Source: Parasponia andersonii (Eukaryota; Streptophyta; Magnoliopsida; Rosales; Cannabaceae). From it: a stretch of 64,000 bases of DNA. The stretch lies in contig JXTB01000617.1 of the NCBI GenBank assembly GCA_002914805.1, forward strand, positions 77,929 to 141,928, in the 5' to 3' direction. The notes beneath the pieces were generated by a model. That model saw only the letters and a list, made by a program, of their open reading frames with translations, had not been told where the DNA came from and searched no databases. Of the stretch, positions 1 through 12,417 are shown in pieces; positions within the stretch are counted from its first letter, which is position 1; every line of letters begins with the position of its first letter. Both the position numbers and the translations under genes were made by a program.

Positions 1-486
1 GATTCACGGTCTTGTCAGGCAATACAATATACACAGGGATCCCAATCATATGATTATCTGTTTTCTGTCATGTGCACTCTGCATCTACATACGTTACTTA
101 CTGAGTTTTATACTCATAAATATTCTTACATTGCAGATGATAGTGCTCATATGTGAGTTTGGAGGAGGAGCGCTGACTTTTTGACCGCGGCTTGTGTATA
201 TGGGTATTTTGACGCTGTGGTTTCCTGAGAGACAATTTTGTACCTATTTTGTGTGTGTGTGTACATTATGTATATTTTTATGAGAGGTCCACTTCGTGAG
301 TACCTATATATGTATAAATTAGACTACGTATAATTATGAGTGGAATTTCCCATTTTATCCCATAAAGTTTAAAAGGTTTTAATTTTCCCCGATTTTATCA
401 GTTCTAAGTCGAGTGGCGTCTCCCGATCTCACTAAATATTTTTACGAATATCCTTACGTACGCATGTGGGCTCGGGGGATGTCACA
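1..486. mobile_element. Probable LTR end of a retrotransposon cut by the window edge
   Basis: The segment ends at 481-486 in GTCACA after a GC-rich stretch (CTCGGGGGAT). On the minus strand this reads TGTGACATCCCCCGAG, which is how many plant Ty3/gypsy LTRs begin. Beyond it the sequence becomes plain AT-rich DNA. The block at about 405-470, including GTCGAGTGGCGTCTCCCG, is GC-richer than its surroundings and looks like LTR R/U5-type sequence. The partner LTR and internal region lie outside the window, so identity rests on the terminus and composition only. Confidence 0.5.
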
Positions 487-545
487 TATATATTCATTAA
501 AAATTTATTTTTCTTTTACCTTTTTTCATTTATTTTATTTATTTA

Positions 546-914
546 AGAGATAACTGCAAAAAAATATTCTAAGATTTGGGTGTTCTGCAATTTAAACTAT
601 GAAATTTGGACTCTATAAAATAATATCCTAAGATTAAGAATTTCTGAAAAATAATACTTTGAGTTGACTTTTTGAATGATTTTAACTAATCAAATACAAT
701 AATATCCTCAAAATTAAGAAGTATAATAAGGATTAATCCAGTTTTAATAGATGATATTATTATTTTTTGGTTACTAAAATTGATTACAAAATCTATCTAG
801 GGTATTAATTTTTAGAAATTCTTAATCTCAGAGTATTATTTTACAAAGTCTAAACTTCATGATTTAAATTGCATAACACTCAAACTTGAGGGTATTTTTT
901 TTGCAATTCACCCT
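546..914. mobile_element. Long-TIR MITE or foldback element
   Basis: The two ends form an imperfect inverted repeat of roughly 95-100 bp: 546-650 pairs with the reverse complement of about 815-914. Shared blocks include GCAATTTAAA and AGATTAAGAATTTCT. The 7-bp sequence TTATTTA lies flush on both sides (539-545 and 915-921), as a target-site duplication would. The core is AT-rich with no coding capacity. Long TIRs suggest a Mutator-like MITE, but that family usually makes 9-bp duplications and the flanks are low-complexity, so the superfamily is open. Confidence 0.7.
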
Positions 915-1039
915 TTATTTAATCATAAAAACTAGCTCTTTGAAAATGTCTAATATAAAAAATAGTAAAAGATATTTATTAGCTATTTAAAAAGTAAAAT
1001 GATTATTTAGCTATTGTCCATTAATAATTGTCTAACAGT

Positions 1040-1243
1040 GTTAGAGTTGAGGAGGTAAAAGAATAATAACTTTACTATTTAAGGGGCATTTGAATAATAA
1101 GTTAAAAGTAAGGGAGTAAAAAAAGAATAACTTTATCATTTTATGAAGCATTTGAGTATTAAGTTAAAAATGAGGAAGCAAAAAAAAGAACAAATTTATT
1201 ATTTAAAGACACTTAAATACAAAGTAAAAAATAAAGAGGTAAA
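1040..1243. repeat. Tandem repeat, about 61-bp unit, 3.3 copies
   Basis: Three imperfect copies start at 1040, 1101 and 1163 (units of 61, 62 and 61 bp), and a partial fourth starts at 1224. Each begins GTTARA or GTAAAA, followed by a purine-rich run, an ACTTTA/AATTTA core and an ATTTGA/ACTTAA segment. No coding frame is kept. Confidence 0.75.
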
Positions 1244-1439
1244 TTCATACCATAACAAATGTGATTAGGCAAAAATGACTAATTTTCCATAAAGAAATAT
1301 AGTAATGCGTTGACATGTACAAGATAAGTTTTTGCAACATATAACATCTAGGCTATCGAGTAATAATCCAACAATCAGCTTGGAATAAATGATTTCACTA
1401 TAATCGAAAAAGAAGGTTCTATTATAGCTTCTTCCTAAA

Positions 1440-2045
1440 CTATTAGAAGTGGGCCAACAATAATGAGTTTTATACTCTAACTCTTCTCGATCATGTATGG
1501 GTCTATGGGTCTGGACAAATTGCAAAGTACCCAATATGCATATGCACCAAACAAATGAAGAGTGCAAATTTTAACACAATTATTTACGATAAATGTTTTT
1601 TTCTACATTAATATTAAAAAAATGTCTATTTTTTACACATATTTACTAAATGATTGTTTCTCAAACAATTATTCAAAATTCGGCCATTTAGCTTAAAAGC
1701 CCTTTGAACATAGTAGGAAATGTAACAAATCTGAAATGCAAACAAACAATTGGCCAACTACATGATAGCCAACAATATTATTACAATCTAATTCTCTTTG
1801 TTCACGGGTGATCTAGACATACTGCAAAGACTAACATATATATAGGTTAAGCAAATAGGAGAATGCAAACTCAGACTTAGGGGGAGATATAAACAAACAA
1901 TTAGCGTAGTACGTGACAAGGTACTCTAATAACCTCTTCACGTATGGGTCTAGACATACTGCTAGGTGCCCAACATGTCAAACATATGCATTCAAACGTA
2001 GGAGAGATGTAAACAAACAACTAACCTGACGCATAACAAGCTAGG
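1440..2045. repeat. Diverged tandem array, unit of about 140-150 bp
   Basis: Three related blocks (about 1450-1570, 1735-1880 and 1890-2040) share AAACAAACAA, GTATGGGTCTAGACATACTGC-type text, 'CCAACATATG' and a GGGAGATGTAAAC-type segment in the same order. They are too diverged to set exact unit borders. No protein frame is conserved among the copies. Confidence 0.5.
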
Positions 2046-4967
2046 AGTTAGGGAGTTACAATTATAGGTATTTGAACTTAGGAACTCCTATTAGAAACTC
2101 CTATTTTGATACTATGATAGATAACTAATCGATCCCAAAACCTTAAAATATTAGGAGATAGGCGAAGAGTAGTATTCTTCTATAAACACAATAACCATAA
2201 AGGAATTCAAAAATCTTTAAAATTTATTGAAATGATATATAGTTTGATTCGTCGCTATATAATAATTTATATCTCAATTGTTTTTAGAACCTGGATTTTC
2301 GGAAGTTTAAATTCTAAGAGAAAAGCCAAGAAAAAAAAAAAAACTACTTTCCTAAAATTTTATAGAACTTTATTTTGAAACACTTCCCATTCTTAATTAA
2401 TTTTTTAAGGTTCTACATTCTAAAAAATGACATCATTTTTCTCCCCAATTCAAACAAAAAAAAAATAGAATATCATATAATTTATTTTTCTCTTTAAAAG
2501 TCCAAGTTCCAAATAAACTAGATAACAAAATTTATTAGATAAAATTTCATAATAATGATAATAATAAAAAGAATTAAGATTCCATTATAAATAGAATAAT
2601 TTAAATTATCAGATACATAAACCCACGTCATTTCCTAAAAAGGACATGAATGAATATTTCGATTCAGATTTATTTATCTAATCTCAGATTTATATATCTA
2701 ATCTCAGACTCGCACCACTCATATTTAAATATCATTCGAATCGAACAACAATAATTCTAGAAAATGACCCATCACCGAAATTTTATTAGCCTTTATGTTA
2801 TTATCAAAAAATAAATAAATATCATTCGAGCACATTATATAGAAAGTTACTTTCACATCAATTATCTAGCTTCGTAAAAGACAAATATGCAATATAAAAA
2901 TTAATTTGTTATTACGAGACTAGTTACTTCTCCTCGAGTATACATCCTATCAACTGTAACTTGTATTTTCTGAAATACTGATCAAAACAATTATAACATA
3001 ATGTATAAAAAACCAGTTTTGAATTCTAAACAAAGATTTTCCTTTGTAAATCCTATAAATTGATCAAAGTGGAACGCATTTTAAGTAAAATATATAATGC
3101 TTTAGATGTTCTTAGAGTACAAAAGACGTTACCTTTATCGGAAATTAAAACATACAAATTAAGTGCATGTAGTATTAGTATTGCAGTCCTCTCAAAAAAA
3201 TATTATTGTTTTTTCAAAGGAAAACAAGTATTTTAAGCTATAGTCTTATCATTTAAAATTAAATATTAGTAGTGGATTTCAAGAAGAAATGAAGCTAATT
3301 ATACTTGCATAAAATTGTTTCATAACACTAATTGCGATATAAATAACAAATGTTCTACTACCTATCCATAAAATTAAATTGAAAAAGGACTGGTGATTTA
3401 AATAAAGGTAACTATGCTCTCAAGATCTAGTGATTTAAATCAATGTAAATATTATTGTTAAATAAAATTCCATTTGTTGCCAATATTATTGCCATATTGC
3501 ACACTTATGTGCTATCACAATCACTTACATCACAAATTCAAATGCATATCTGCAAATAATTTAATAGGTAATTGGACAAGTGACAATTAAAAGATTAAAG
3601 AGATCTAATTTTTTTTCCCTTTTCTGGAGGGAAAATTGTTTATATATGTGTTATTAACTTAGAAAACAGTATTTCAAAAAAAATTCGAAAAAAGAGGTTA
3701 GTTAATTAGGTCGTTACCATTTTTTAAGGAGGGTTAACTAAGTAAATACAATAATTGATTTTTTTTAGTCCAATAACTATCACTTTGGACATGTACATTT
3801 ACGGGGCTTATAGCAAAATGAAATATATACATTTATGGGGCTTATATTAGAGTATTTATTTTGTGAGGAGCCCCAAAAAAATATGTACATTTCCCGGTGA
3901 ACTCTAAGTTTAAAAAGTCTTTCTACAAACTAACATATAAAGAATTTGTTTGGTTGTCTATTTGAACACGTGTATTTAAATAAAATTTATGAATTTTTTT
4001 AAAGGAAAATTTACAAAATTATCATATGAATTAAGTAAAGTGCATAGATTAACAATACAAATCCTGAGTCTTAATCTCGTTTGATTGATCAATATTAAGT
4101 TTTTTTGTTGTTTGATTGATCAATATTAAGTTTTTTTGTTAGACAACAAAGATACCTTTAACTTGAACACAACTAATTAATTAAAAAAAATTAATCATAA
4201 CTTTCATACATTAAGAGTTTATTTAGATACACTTTTGTATTGCATTTTTTGTTTTTTGAAATGAAAAGAATTGTAAAAGTTTTTCAAGAATTTTTTTGAA
4301 AAGATCTTCACTTTTCATTGTATTTAATAAAACAAAAAACATAAATCTTCTCCTCATTTGTTTACGTTTTCTTTTTATTTTCTGCCATTTGTTTTTCAAT
4401 TGTATCATATTTTCGTATTTAAACTTCCTACATTAGACAGACATGTGAAATTTGTATTAATCAAACTAATCCGAAAGAGATGTTATTATTCTTGCGTTAG
4501 TTAAAAAAATTATAAGATAAGTTGATCGCATGATTAACTTCGTTGGTAATTATATCCTTGCAACTTGACCTAAATAAAGAGTAGAATTTTATAATTTGTT
4601 CTTTTTTTTTTCCTAAAATATTTAGAATTCTCACATATTTCATTCATATACATATTGTTTCGACAATTTAACTTTTTTATTTATTTATTTTAACAATTCA
4701 ATTTTTCTATTCATTTGTTTCAATAGATCAATCATTAGTTTTTTTTCCGAGAATAGAATTGCCTATATTTTATTTTACTTTAAATATGCCATGTTCTAAT
4801 TATAACTCATTTATAATTTTCATTTAAATACCATTTATATACGATGAACCAATAATAATAACAATAAATCTGCCTCTGCTACTGGTCTGGTATGAGTTTG
4901 AGCAAGCAAATGTATTTGAATTTTTGTAATACTTAAAAGCGAACCATAGCCATAGCCATAAACGGCC
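2046..4967. other. AT-rich intergenic DNA upstream of the TMEM209-like gene
   Basis: I see no gene here. A 31-bp direct duplication lies at 4081-4140 (two copies of TTGATTGATCAATATTAAG plus a T run). The open frames on both strands are short and of low complexity. The promoter of the downstream gene must lie near 4750-4960, but no TATA box stands out against the AT background. Confidence 0.6.
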
Positions 4968-7900
4968 ATGGAAGGAGGTGCGAGGGAAAAGGGTTCTTCC
5001 CCTCCATTGAAGAAGCCCAGCTCCAAGTTCTCAGTGTACCAGAACCCAGCCTTCTCCGCCGCCCTCAACGCCACCAGTCTCCAGCCTTCCAACTCCACTC
5101 TTTTCCGCATCTTCTCCCTCTCCTCCGCCTCTGCTTTCGCTCTCCTCGCCATTTTGTCCAGGTAACCATTTACCTATATTGCACCATATTAGGGTTTTCT
5201 GAAGCTCTTTCTACAGATTACTGTTGTTTCAAGTACCTTTATGTATGCATATATGTGTTTTGCTTCGAAAATAGACTAGGGATTTGTTTTTTTTTTTTTA
5301 ATTGTTTTTTGACTAATGAAGACTATAGACTAGGGATTTTAAGTCTGAAGAAGAATGGTCATTAGGGTTTTTCGAGGGTTTAAGGGAATAGTGTTTTCTT
5401 TTTTTTTTCCTTTTTTTTTCCCCTTAGAAAATAGAATGAGAAGGAATTAGGAATGGGAGTAGTGTGGAAATTGTCTGCGGCATGGGAAAATTGAATCTTT
5501 TCGTTGGGTGTTGTTGGATGAGCTTCTTTCTTTCTTCTTCTTGATTTTTTTTTTTTTCCTAGAGAAAAATAAAGAAAGTAACTTGCGTGATTGTTTGTGT
5601 TGACTTGTTAAAAGGGAAAATGGGTTCGTTAGCAATTTGAAGCTCAAGAACTTTTCCCAACAGACAGCTTGTAAGTTTGTTGAAATTCAACTTGTTGTGA
5701 TGTGATTTGTTTGACTTGACCACTCTGTTTACTAGCTTTTAGCTTCTTATTACAAATTTTCTGTATTTTTTTCAGATTTATTTGTCAAGTTAATAGAGAC
5801 CATTGTTGGTTTTGTATTTATTGGCACTACATTTGCGCTCTTCAAAACCATATCATGGCGCTGGGCAACTACTGGTGTACCGGCTACTTCTTCCTCTAAG
5901 GAAACTAAGGATCAAGTACAGCTTACAAATCGTCAATTAGGGCTTCTGGGGATAAAGCCAAAGGTTGAACAAACTTTATCTGGTTCTTCGAAAAAACCAC
6001 CCAAGTCTAAGCCCACATGTTCTCCTCCAGATGTCCTTGTTCCACTTCATCAGCCATTAACCAGTTTCAAGCTTCCTTCTCGAAGCAGCGCAGATAAGTT
6101 GAACTCCAGTGGCGGGGGAAATAAGATGCGACCTATTGGCAGCCCTTCCAAGTCACCCAGTTCTTCATCATCTTTGTATCTAGTTCCGGGATCCATCTCA
6201 CCTTTGTCTTCTGTGCAGAATTCACCAGGTTTGGATTCAGCGGTCTCTTCGCCGTGGTCAAATAAGCGAGTCTCCACAAAAGAGATAACATCAGAAGAAA
6301 AGCTTGAAGAATTCTTGGCAGAAGTAGACGAGAGAATCACTGAATCAGCAGCAAAGTTAGCTACTCCTCCCCCCACCATCAGTGGCTTTGGTGTTGCCAG
6401 TCCAAACACCATTAGCACTTCAGCTAATACATCTGGAACAACGAGAAGCACGCCATTGAGGCCTGTGAGGATGTCCCCAGGTTCTCAGAAGTTCAATACT
6501 CCACCCAAGAAAGGAGAGGGTGAGCTTCCTCCACCTATGTCCATGGAAGAATCTATTACAGCATTTGAGCATTTAGGCATCTATCCTCAAATTGAGCAAT
6601 GGCATGACCGGCTTAGGCAATGGTTTTCTTCTGTTTTGCTTAATCCTCTTCGAAGCAAGATCAAAACTAGTCACATTCAGGTCTGCCATCATCAGTCTCC
6701 TCTCCTCTCTTTTTATAACTATGGGCATTGGACAAATTGGGATTGGTAAAAGAGTGTTATTTCGCTTGGTCTTCAGTTACGTCTACTGCATTCTGTTTGG
6801 GAAAAGTAAAGCTGATTCAAATAAATATCTAATTCTGTTCGTCTTTAATAAATATTTTCCTAAAATAACTTTTAAAAAGCCAGATCTTATAGGGTAAGCA
6901 TGTACATAACGTGGTTCCCCCCCCCCCCCCCCCCCAAAAAAAAATAAAAGGCTGTATATCTACAGATCCAGTGCATATAGGAGGTTCAGTATATAGTAGT
7001 CATGTAGGATATCAAAGTGGTTATTGCATAAGTGAAATCAAATGAGATGACTTTAGTTGCACTCATTCCGTAGTTATGTTCATTTGATAGCTGATTACAA
7101 TAAAATTATGTTATTGTAGGTAATGCAAGCAGCTGCTAAGCTTGGTATATCCATTACAGTTAGTCAAGTGGGAAGTGATTTACAAACTAGTGGATCTGCT
7201 ACTGTGTCATCAGCTGATAGGAGTAAGGAATGGCAACCAACTGTGACCCTTGACGAAGATGGACTTCTGCATCAGCTACGAGTTACTCTCCTCCAGGCTA
7301 TTGATGCTTCCACATGTATGAACTTTTCTTTTCCATTTTAGACGTTTCTGGACTGATTTAACTTATATAGTTTTGCTAATGACTTATGTGCTCTTTTCCC
7401 ATATCATGCAGCTAAATTGCCTCAAGCCGGTCTGCAACAGTCACCGCAGCAGAATCCCTTAGTCCCTGTAATGCAGGAGTGTGTGGATGCCATATCTGAA
7501 CACCAGAAGCTTCAAGCATTGATGAAAGGGGAATGGGTTAAAGGTTTGCTACCCCAAAGCAGTGTTCGTGCAGATTATACGGTACAACGAATTCGAGGTA
7601 GTAAGAAATTTATCACCTTATGTTCCCTCTTCGGCTCTCCCTATTGTCGTTATATTTTAGAAAATACCATCTAGTCTGTCTAATGTACACTGATTACCTG
7701 CCCATGGGGTTTCATAGAGCTTGCTGAAGGAACCTGCTTGAAGAATTACGAGTATCTTGGGACTGGAGAGGTGTATGATAAAAAGAACAAGAAATGGACT
7801 TTAGAGCTCCCAACCGATTCTCACTTGCTCTTGTATTTATTCTGCGCTTTTCTGGAGCACCCAAAGTGGATGTTACATTTAGACCCTACATCTTATGCTG

Positions 7901-8551
7901 GAGTCCAGTCTAGCAAAAATCCCTTGTTATTGGGAGTTCTACCCCCAAAGGAAAGGTTTCCTGAGAAGTACATTGCTGTCTTATCAGGAGTCCCTTCTGT
8001 TCTTCACCCTGGTGCTTGTATACTGGCTGTTGGAAAGCAAAGCCCCCCAATATTTGCCTTGTATTGGGATAAGAAGTTGCAGTTTTCTCTCCAGGTAGGC
8101 ATATTAATTGCGTGATCTTTCTTATTTAATATCTATTATTTGTCTCGCATCCTATGGGGGTTTGATGTGTTTGAGATCACTTATACAAACATCGTGCGAA
8201 AATAACCACTCAAGGATATTTGTTCTCCTGAGTTGATATCAGTCCATCGTTGATTGCTAAATGCTTATATGGTCCGTTTGCATGCATGCTTTTCTGCAAC
8301 TATGAAATACTTAATTGTGCCGCGGCCTAGCTACCAGCAATGTTCTCTAATCCTTCAAATGGTGTTTCTTCTGTTTGTTGAAATGACAGAGTTGTGATCT
8401 TTTTTTTCAGGGAAGAACGGCATTGTGGGATTCCATCTTGCTCCTGTGCCACAGGATTAAAGTTGGCTATGGAGGGATTATTCGGGGCCTGCACCTCGGT
8501 TCTTCAGCCCTGAGCGTCCTCCGAGTTCTGGATTCAGAAACTGAAGACTGA
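4968..8551 (+). CDS. TMEM209: TMEM209-like nuclear-envelope membrane protein (cytochrome b561 N-terminal domain family)
   Basis: Reconstructed exons are 4968-5161, 5615-5670, 5776-6680, 7120-7315, 7412-7597, 7718-8094 and 8411-8551. They sum to 2055 nt, or 684 residues plus TGA, with phase closing at every join. Residues 45-64 form a first hydrophobic segment. A second lies at about 87-108, within ETIVGFVFIGTTFALF. A Ser/Pro-rich stretch follows to about residue 260. The C-terminal half holds the family signature around QWHDRLRQWFSSVLLNPL and continues to the end. Exon 2 is only 56 nt and supplies ENGFVSNLKLKNFSQQTA, without which the frame breaks. The ATG at 4968 starts a homologue-like N-terminus. 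In animals TMEM209 sits in the inner nuclear envelope and contacts nucleoporins. The plant role is inferred from family only, and the protein is not an electron-transfer b561 despite the domain name. Confidence 0.9.
6917..6944. repeat. Poly-C/poly-A run in a TMEM209-like intron
   Basis: Nineteen C are followed directly by nine A within the third intron. This is a homopolymer junction prone to replication slippage and sequencing error, so its exact length should not be trusted. Confidence 0.8.
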
Positions 8552-9689
8552 GAAATACTGCAGTTTCACTTGCAGATTTATTCCCCCACAACACCAAACC
8601 CCCTCCCTTTTTTTTTTTTTTTTTTTTTTGTTCTCCAGGCATCAGCAACTTAGATCTTCTGATCAGCCTGTCCGGGTCACTTGTTTTCTGTGCTGAACTT
8701 GCTAGACGAACTGGCCTTAAGCATGAGAGGGCTGATCAGATTTTTGCTTCCCAATGTTGTGATGCTTCTTAACATTCTTATTCTGATGATGATTCGAGTC
8801 AGGTAGTGGAGATTTTGATGTACAAACATTGAGCAGTACATTTTAAACTAAGTTGCAGTACATCTTCAATAGCTATTAGAATTAACAATTAGTTTCTTCT
8901 TTCGTGGGCCAAATCGTTTGACTGAAAAGATCTTCATTTCACCCTCTAGAAATAAATAAATAAATAATAACAGGAGAATAGAATTATCTTGTACCCCTGT
9001 TTGAGTCTAAACTAATCTATTGTATATTAGACTTATTAGCAAGTTTGGTAACTTGGTTATATGTATAGTCTGGTAATTGAAAGTAACAATACTTCCTCTT
9101 AACATATTCCGAGTTCGAACGATCGAAACACTTCCGGCCTTGGGGCGAAGGAACACGATTTGTTAGTGATTTTAAACTTGACATAACTAATTTTCTTACA
9201 ATTTTTTTTCCCCAGTGAACAATGTAACCGAAGTACGTTTATGTTTTCAGTATGGACTTTTAATATGTGTACAGTCGTGTCGAAGTACTTTATTATTTAG
9301 CAAATACAAGAAGAATTAGGTTTGGAATAAATTTTCAATAATTTTATCACTCAAATCTATGTTGTGAAAAATTGCTAAATCTCACCAATAGCAATGAATG
9401 TTCACTACTAATTTTTCAACGTGCAAACCTATTTGAATTTATGCACATGTAATAAGAAAATGCTGAAAGATATGTGTATTTATCACACTCAATAATAAAA
9501 ATGATCTCGAATCTTTAAATTTACATGTGGATCACACATTTTTTTTTTGAAATTGTGGATCGCACTCTTTTATTGGTGAGTGTTATGTGAATTTAAAAAA
9601 TCGACAAATTGTGGAAGCCAACTCTGATTCAAACCAAACTAACTTGGTTTTTCTAGGAAGTTAGTTTGGAAAAACACATTTTACTTCAA
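8552..9689. other. 3' UTR of the TMEM209-like gene and intergenic DNA
   Basis: The first few hundred bases after the stop are of mixed composition and contain a T run at about 8609-8629. They are likely 3' UTR, but I cannot place the poly(A) site. The rest is AT-rich with no supported gene. Confidence 0.55.
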
Positions 9690-10036
9690 TTTAGTTAACG
9701 ACTTTGGTGTGATAAATTGATCAAACAAGAACCGATAAAATTATCTCATATGCATGTATTTATTTCTTCTATGTACATAAATATAAATATATATATATAT
9801 ATATATTTTACGTAAGTATTTTTTTTAATCGCTGGATCATCATCTAACAGTGATCCAATGATTATAATAAAGTGCATAAAAAATATGTATCATTAAAGTT
9901 ATTTTTCTCTCTTTTTTTTTACTATAAAAAAAATATGTATGATATTACTTCAATTTAGTTAACGACTCTGGTGTGATAAATTGATCAAACAAAAACCGAT
10001 AAAATTATCTTATAAGCATGTATTTATTTCATCTAC

Positions 10037-10076
<40 letters not shown>

Positions 10077-10550
10077 CTGCCAATCCAATAAGTATTTTTT
10101 TTTATCTATAGGTAGGTATTTTTTTTTAGCCGTTGGATCACGATCTAATGGTGATCCAATGACTATAATGAAGTGCATGAAAAGACGTACATTATTAATG
10201 CTCTTTCTCTTTCTTACCTTTTACAATAAAAAAATATGCATGCTAAATTTTCATTGGCCAAATTGATACCTATGCATAGGTAAAAAAACATACCCACTGG
10301 ATTGGTGCCCTATATATATAAATATATATATATATATATTTTATGTAAGTACTTTTTTTAACCGTTAAATCATCATCTAACAGTGATCCAATGATTATAA
10401 TAAAGTGCATAAAAAAACATGCATCATTAAAGTTATTTCTCTCTCTTATTTTTTTACTAAAAAAAAATATATATGATAAATTTTCATTTGTCAAATTAAT
10501 ACTAATATATAGGCTTTAAAAAAAAAAAACCTACCGAGTTGGTGCCTATA
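9690..10550. mobile_element. Cluster of three related MITE-like copies split by TA microsatellites
   Basis: A core containing TGGATCAtcATCTAAcaGTGATCCAATGA followed by AAAGTGCAT occurs three times (about 9830, 10133 and 10366). The middle copy at 10076-10309 has recognisable ends: GCTGCCAATCCAATAAGTAT on the left, and on the right the reverse complement of GGCACCAATCCAGTGGGTAT. The third copy keeps the same right end (GGTGCC at 10540-10545). All sit in (TA)n tracts, so a TA target duplication as in Tc1/mariner MITEs is plausible but not provable here. A leading segment, GTGTGATAAATTGATCAAAC, is itself duplicated at about 9709 and 9970. Confidence 0.65.
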
Positions 10551-11158
10551 TATATAACATTTGTATCTTATAAAACTTATTTATGTATTTTGATTTGTAA
10601 CTTATTTGGTTTGCTTTTATTTCAGAAGACAAATTGTCTGTTGTTTTGTATTTAAACATTAAAGTTTCAAAGGGGTTATTTATTTACCAAACTTCTAGCT
10701 TTTTTATTTTCTACTTTTTTTTTTTATAATCAAACTTCTGGTTTTGTTGAAATTAATATGAAATATATGGTGAATTATAACTTTAATTAGGTGATAACTA
10801 CGTGTATGAACTTAGTATAACATTAAAATGATCCAGGATTATGACGACTATAAGTCCAAATCGATCAAATTGCTTACATGTGCATTGGTTTGATTTGGTT
10901 TCCTTCAAAAGTTTCGCACCGACCGATTGTGTGGCGCTAAGTAGCAATGGTGACCTTTAGCATTATTTTGTGGAATATAACATACGAGTCCGAATGCTAG
11001 TTTATAAGTCTCTAATTGGTTAAAACCAATGGTGATATTTACTCGAATTGGGCTGACGCTGACAAATTAACGGGTTAGTATAAATTGAGGTAGCTAAAAA
11101 ACTCCAACACACAGGTTAAAAAGATATATATTCTATGTGCAAACAACCAAATCAATAA

Positions 11159-11231
11159 GCCCGTCTAGCTCAGTCGGTAGAGCGCAAGGCTCTTAACCTT
11201 GTGGTCGTGGGTTCGAGCCCCACGGTGGGCG
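11159..11231 (+). tRNA. tRNA-Lys (anticodon CUU)
   Basis: A complete 73-nt cloverleaf is visible. The acceptor stem is GCCCGTC paired with GGTGGGC, with discriminator G. The D arm is GCTC/GAGC around AGTCGGTA. The anticodon stem is CAAGG/CCTTG with loop CTCTTAA, giving anticodon CTT at 11192-11194. The T arm contains GGTTCGAGCCC. No CCA is encoded and a T run follows at about 11240-11260, fitting RNA polymerase III termination. CAA motifs upstream (11141-11155) resemble plant tRNA initiation sites. It decodes AAG lysine codons. Confidence 0.96.
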
Positions 11232-11788
11232 TATTTTGGGGGTTCTTCTTTTTTTTTTTTAATGTGTATTTATTTTTCTCCCTCTGGAATAAAACTCACG
11301 TCATTTGAGTTTGATATCACGAATAAAACTCACGTCATTTTAATGTGTACTAAAATTCTGAATCTTATCGTTCGATCTTTCATAATTGCGTTTGAGATTT
11401 TGATGGAATTGGGCGATGCAATCGTGTTGGTGGGAGAACTCCCACCCTACTTGGATCCCACGGTACACCATTTTTGTACACATCATATCGTTATCATCCA
11501 CTTTTGTATGGTTACTATTTTTTGACCGTCACAAAAATTCAAAGAAACAAAATTCTTGCATATTTGAATTAACCACATTTCTTTTACCATTCCTAAATGT
11601 TATCAAAAGTAATTTCAATACTCTATGAGCTATTTAGAGCTACTTAATTCAATCGTATATCTATATATATATATATATATTTTAATTTACTTGTCTTTTT
11701 GTATAAAATTTTCCTTTCTAGCTAGGAATTTTTTTGTTTTTGTTTTTATTTGGATCCAACAGTTATGTTGATAAAGATCAATTACAAG

Positions 11789-12417
11789 TGTTGATGGGAG
11801 TTTTGTCAACAATAAATTTAAGAAATTGCAAGATGTGGCTTGTGTGTGAAAATGGTTGATCAATCAAAGAGACAAGAATTTTATAGTGATTCGGCTCCAA
11901 AAAAGATGAGCCTCGTCCACTATTGTTCAATATTTTCTGGAAGATTACAAGAATTTCGTTAAGTTTCCAGGAAGTAAAAACAATAAATTCCCCCAAAGTT
12001 CTCCCCAGAAGCCTCAGATCCCCTACAACAGCATTGAACTTCCTTTATATAGGTGATGGTGGCTCAATATTTCCCAATTGTAAAAATAGAAAAGTGTATA
12101 ATCAGAAAATACAATTTGAGTAACAATATAACTGAGTAACAACTCAAATGAGATGACTGATCGATCTTGAAAGAGAAACTTTTATTTTCCTTTCTTTGTA
12201 GATTACCCGTTTGACGAAGCTTGGTCTAGTTTCTTTTTTATTCTGGTCGCACTTAAACTTGTTTAGAGGAGGTCGCACTTTATTCGGAAGAATGTCGCAT
12301 TCGACTTATTCGAAAGATGTCACACTTAACTTACTCGTATGACCTGACATGTTCTTTTAGTCGCTAACTTTCCCTTTGTGGCATTAACCAACATATAGGT
12401 TTTTAGACCGCACAACA
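11789..12417 (-). repeat. Left LTR of the Tat-type element (3' LTR by element polarity)
   Basis: This 629-bp sequence matches 21327-21960 along its length. Shared blocks include AAATTTAAGAAATTGCAAGA, GACGAAGCTTGGTCTAG and ATTAACCAACATATAG. It starts TGTTGATG and ends CACAACA. The TTATATAGGTGA region and the following sequence may hold the promoter, read on the opposite strand. Confidence 0.92.

Noticed and set aside
1040-2045. CRISPR-like array
   Set aside because: Adjacent imperfect units without unique spacers, in plant nuclear DNA; ordinary tandem repeats.
4835-5152. Minus-strand frame of 105 codons over TMEM209 exon 1
   Set aside because: Mirror frame of the GC-rich first exon; the plus-strand reading matches the family.
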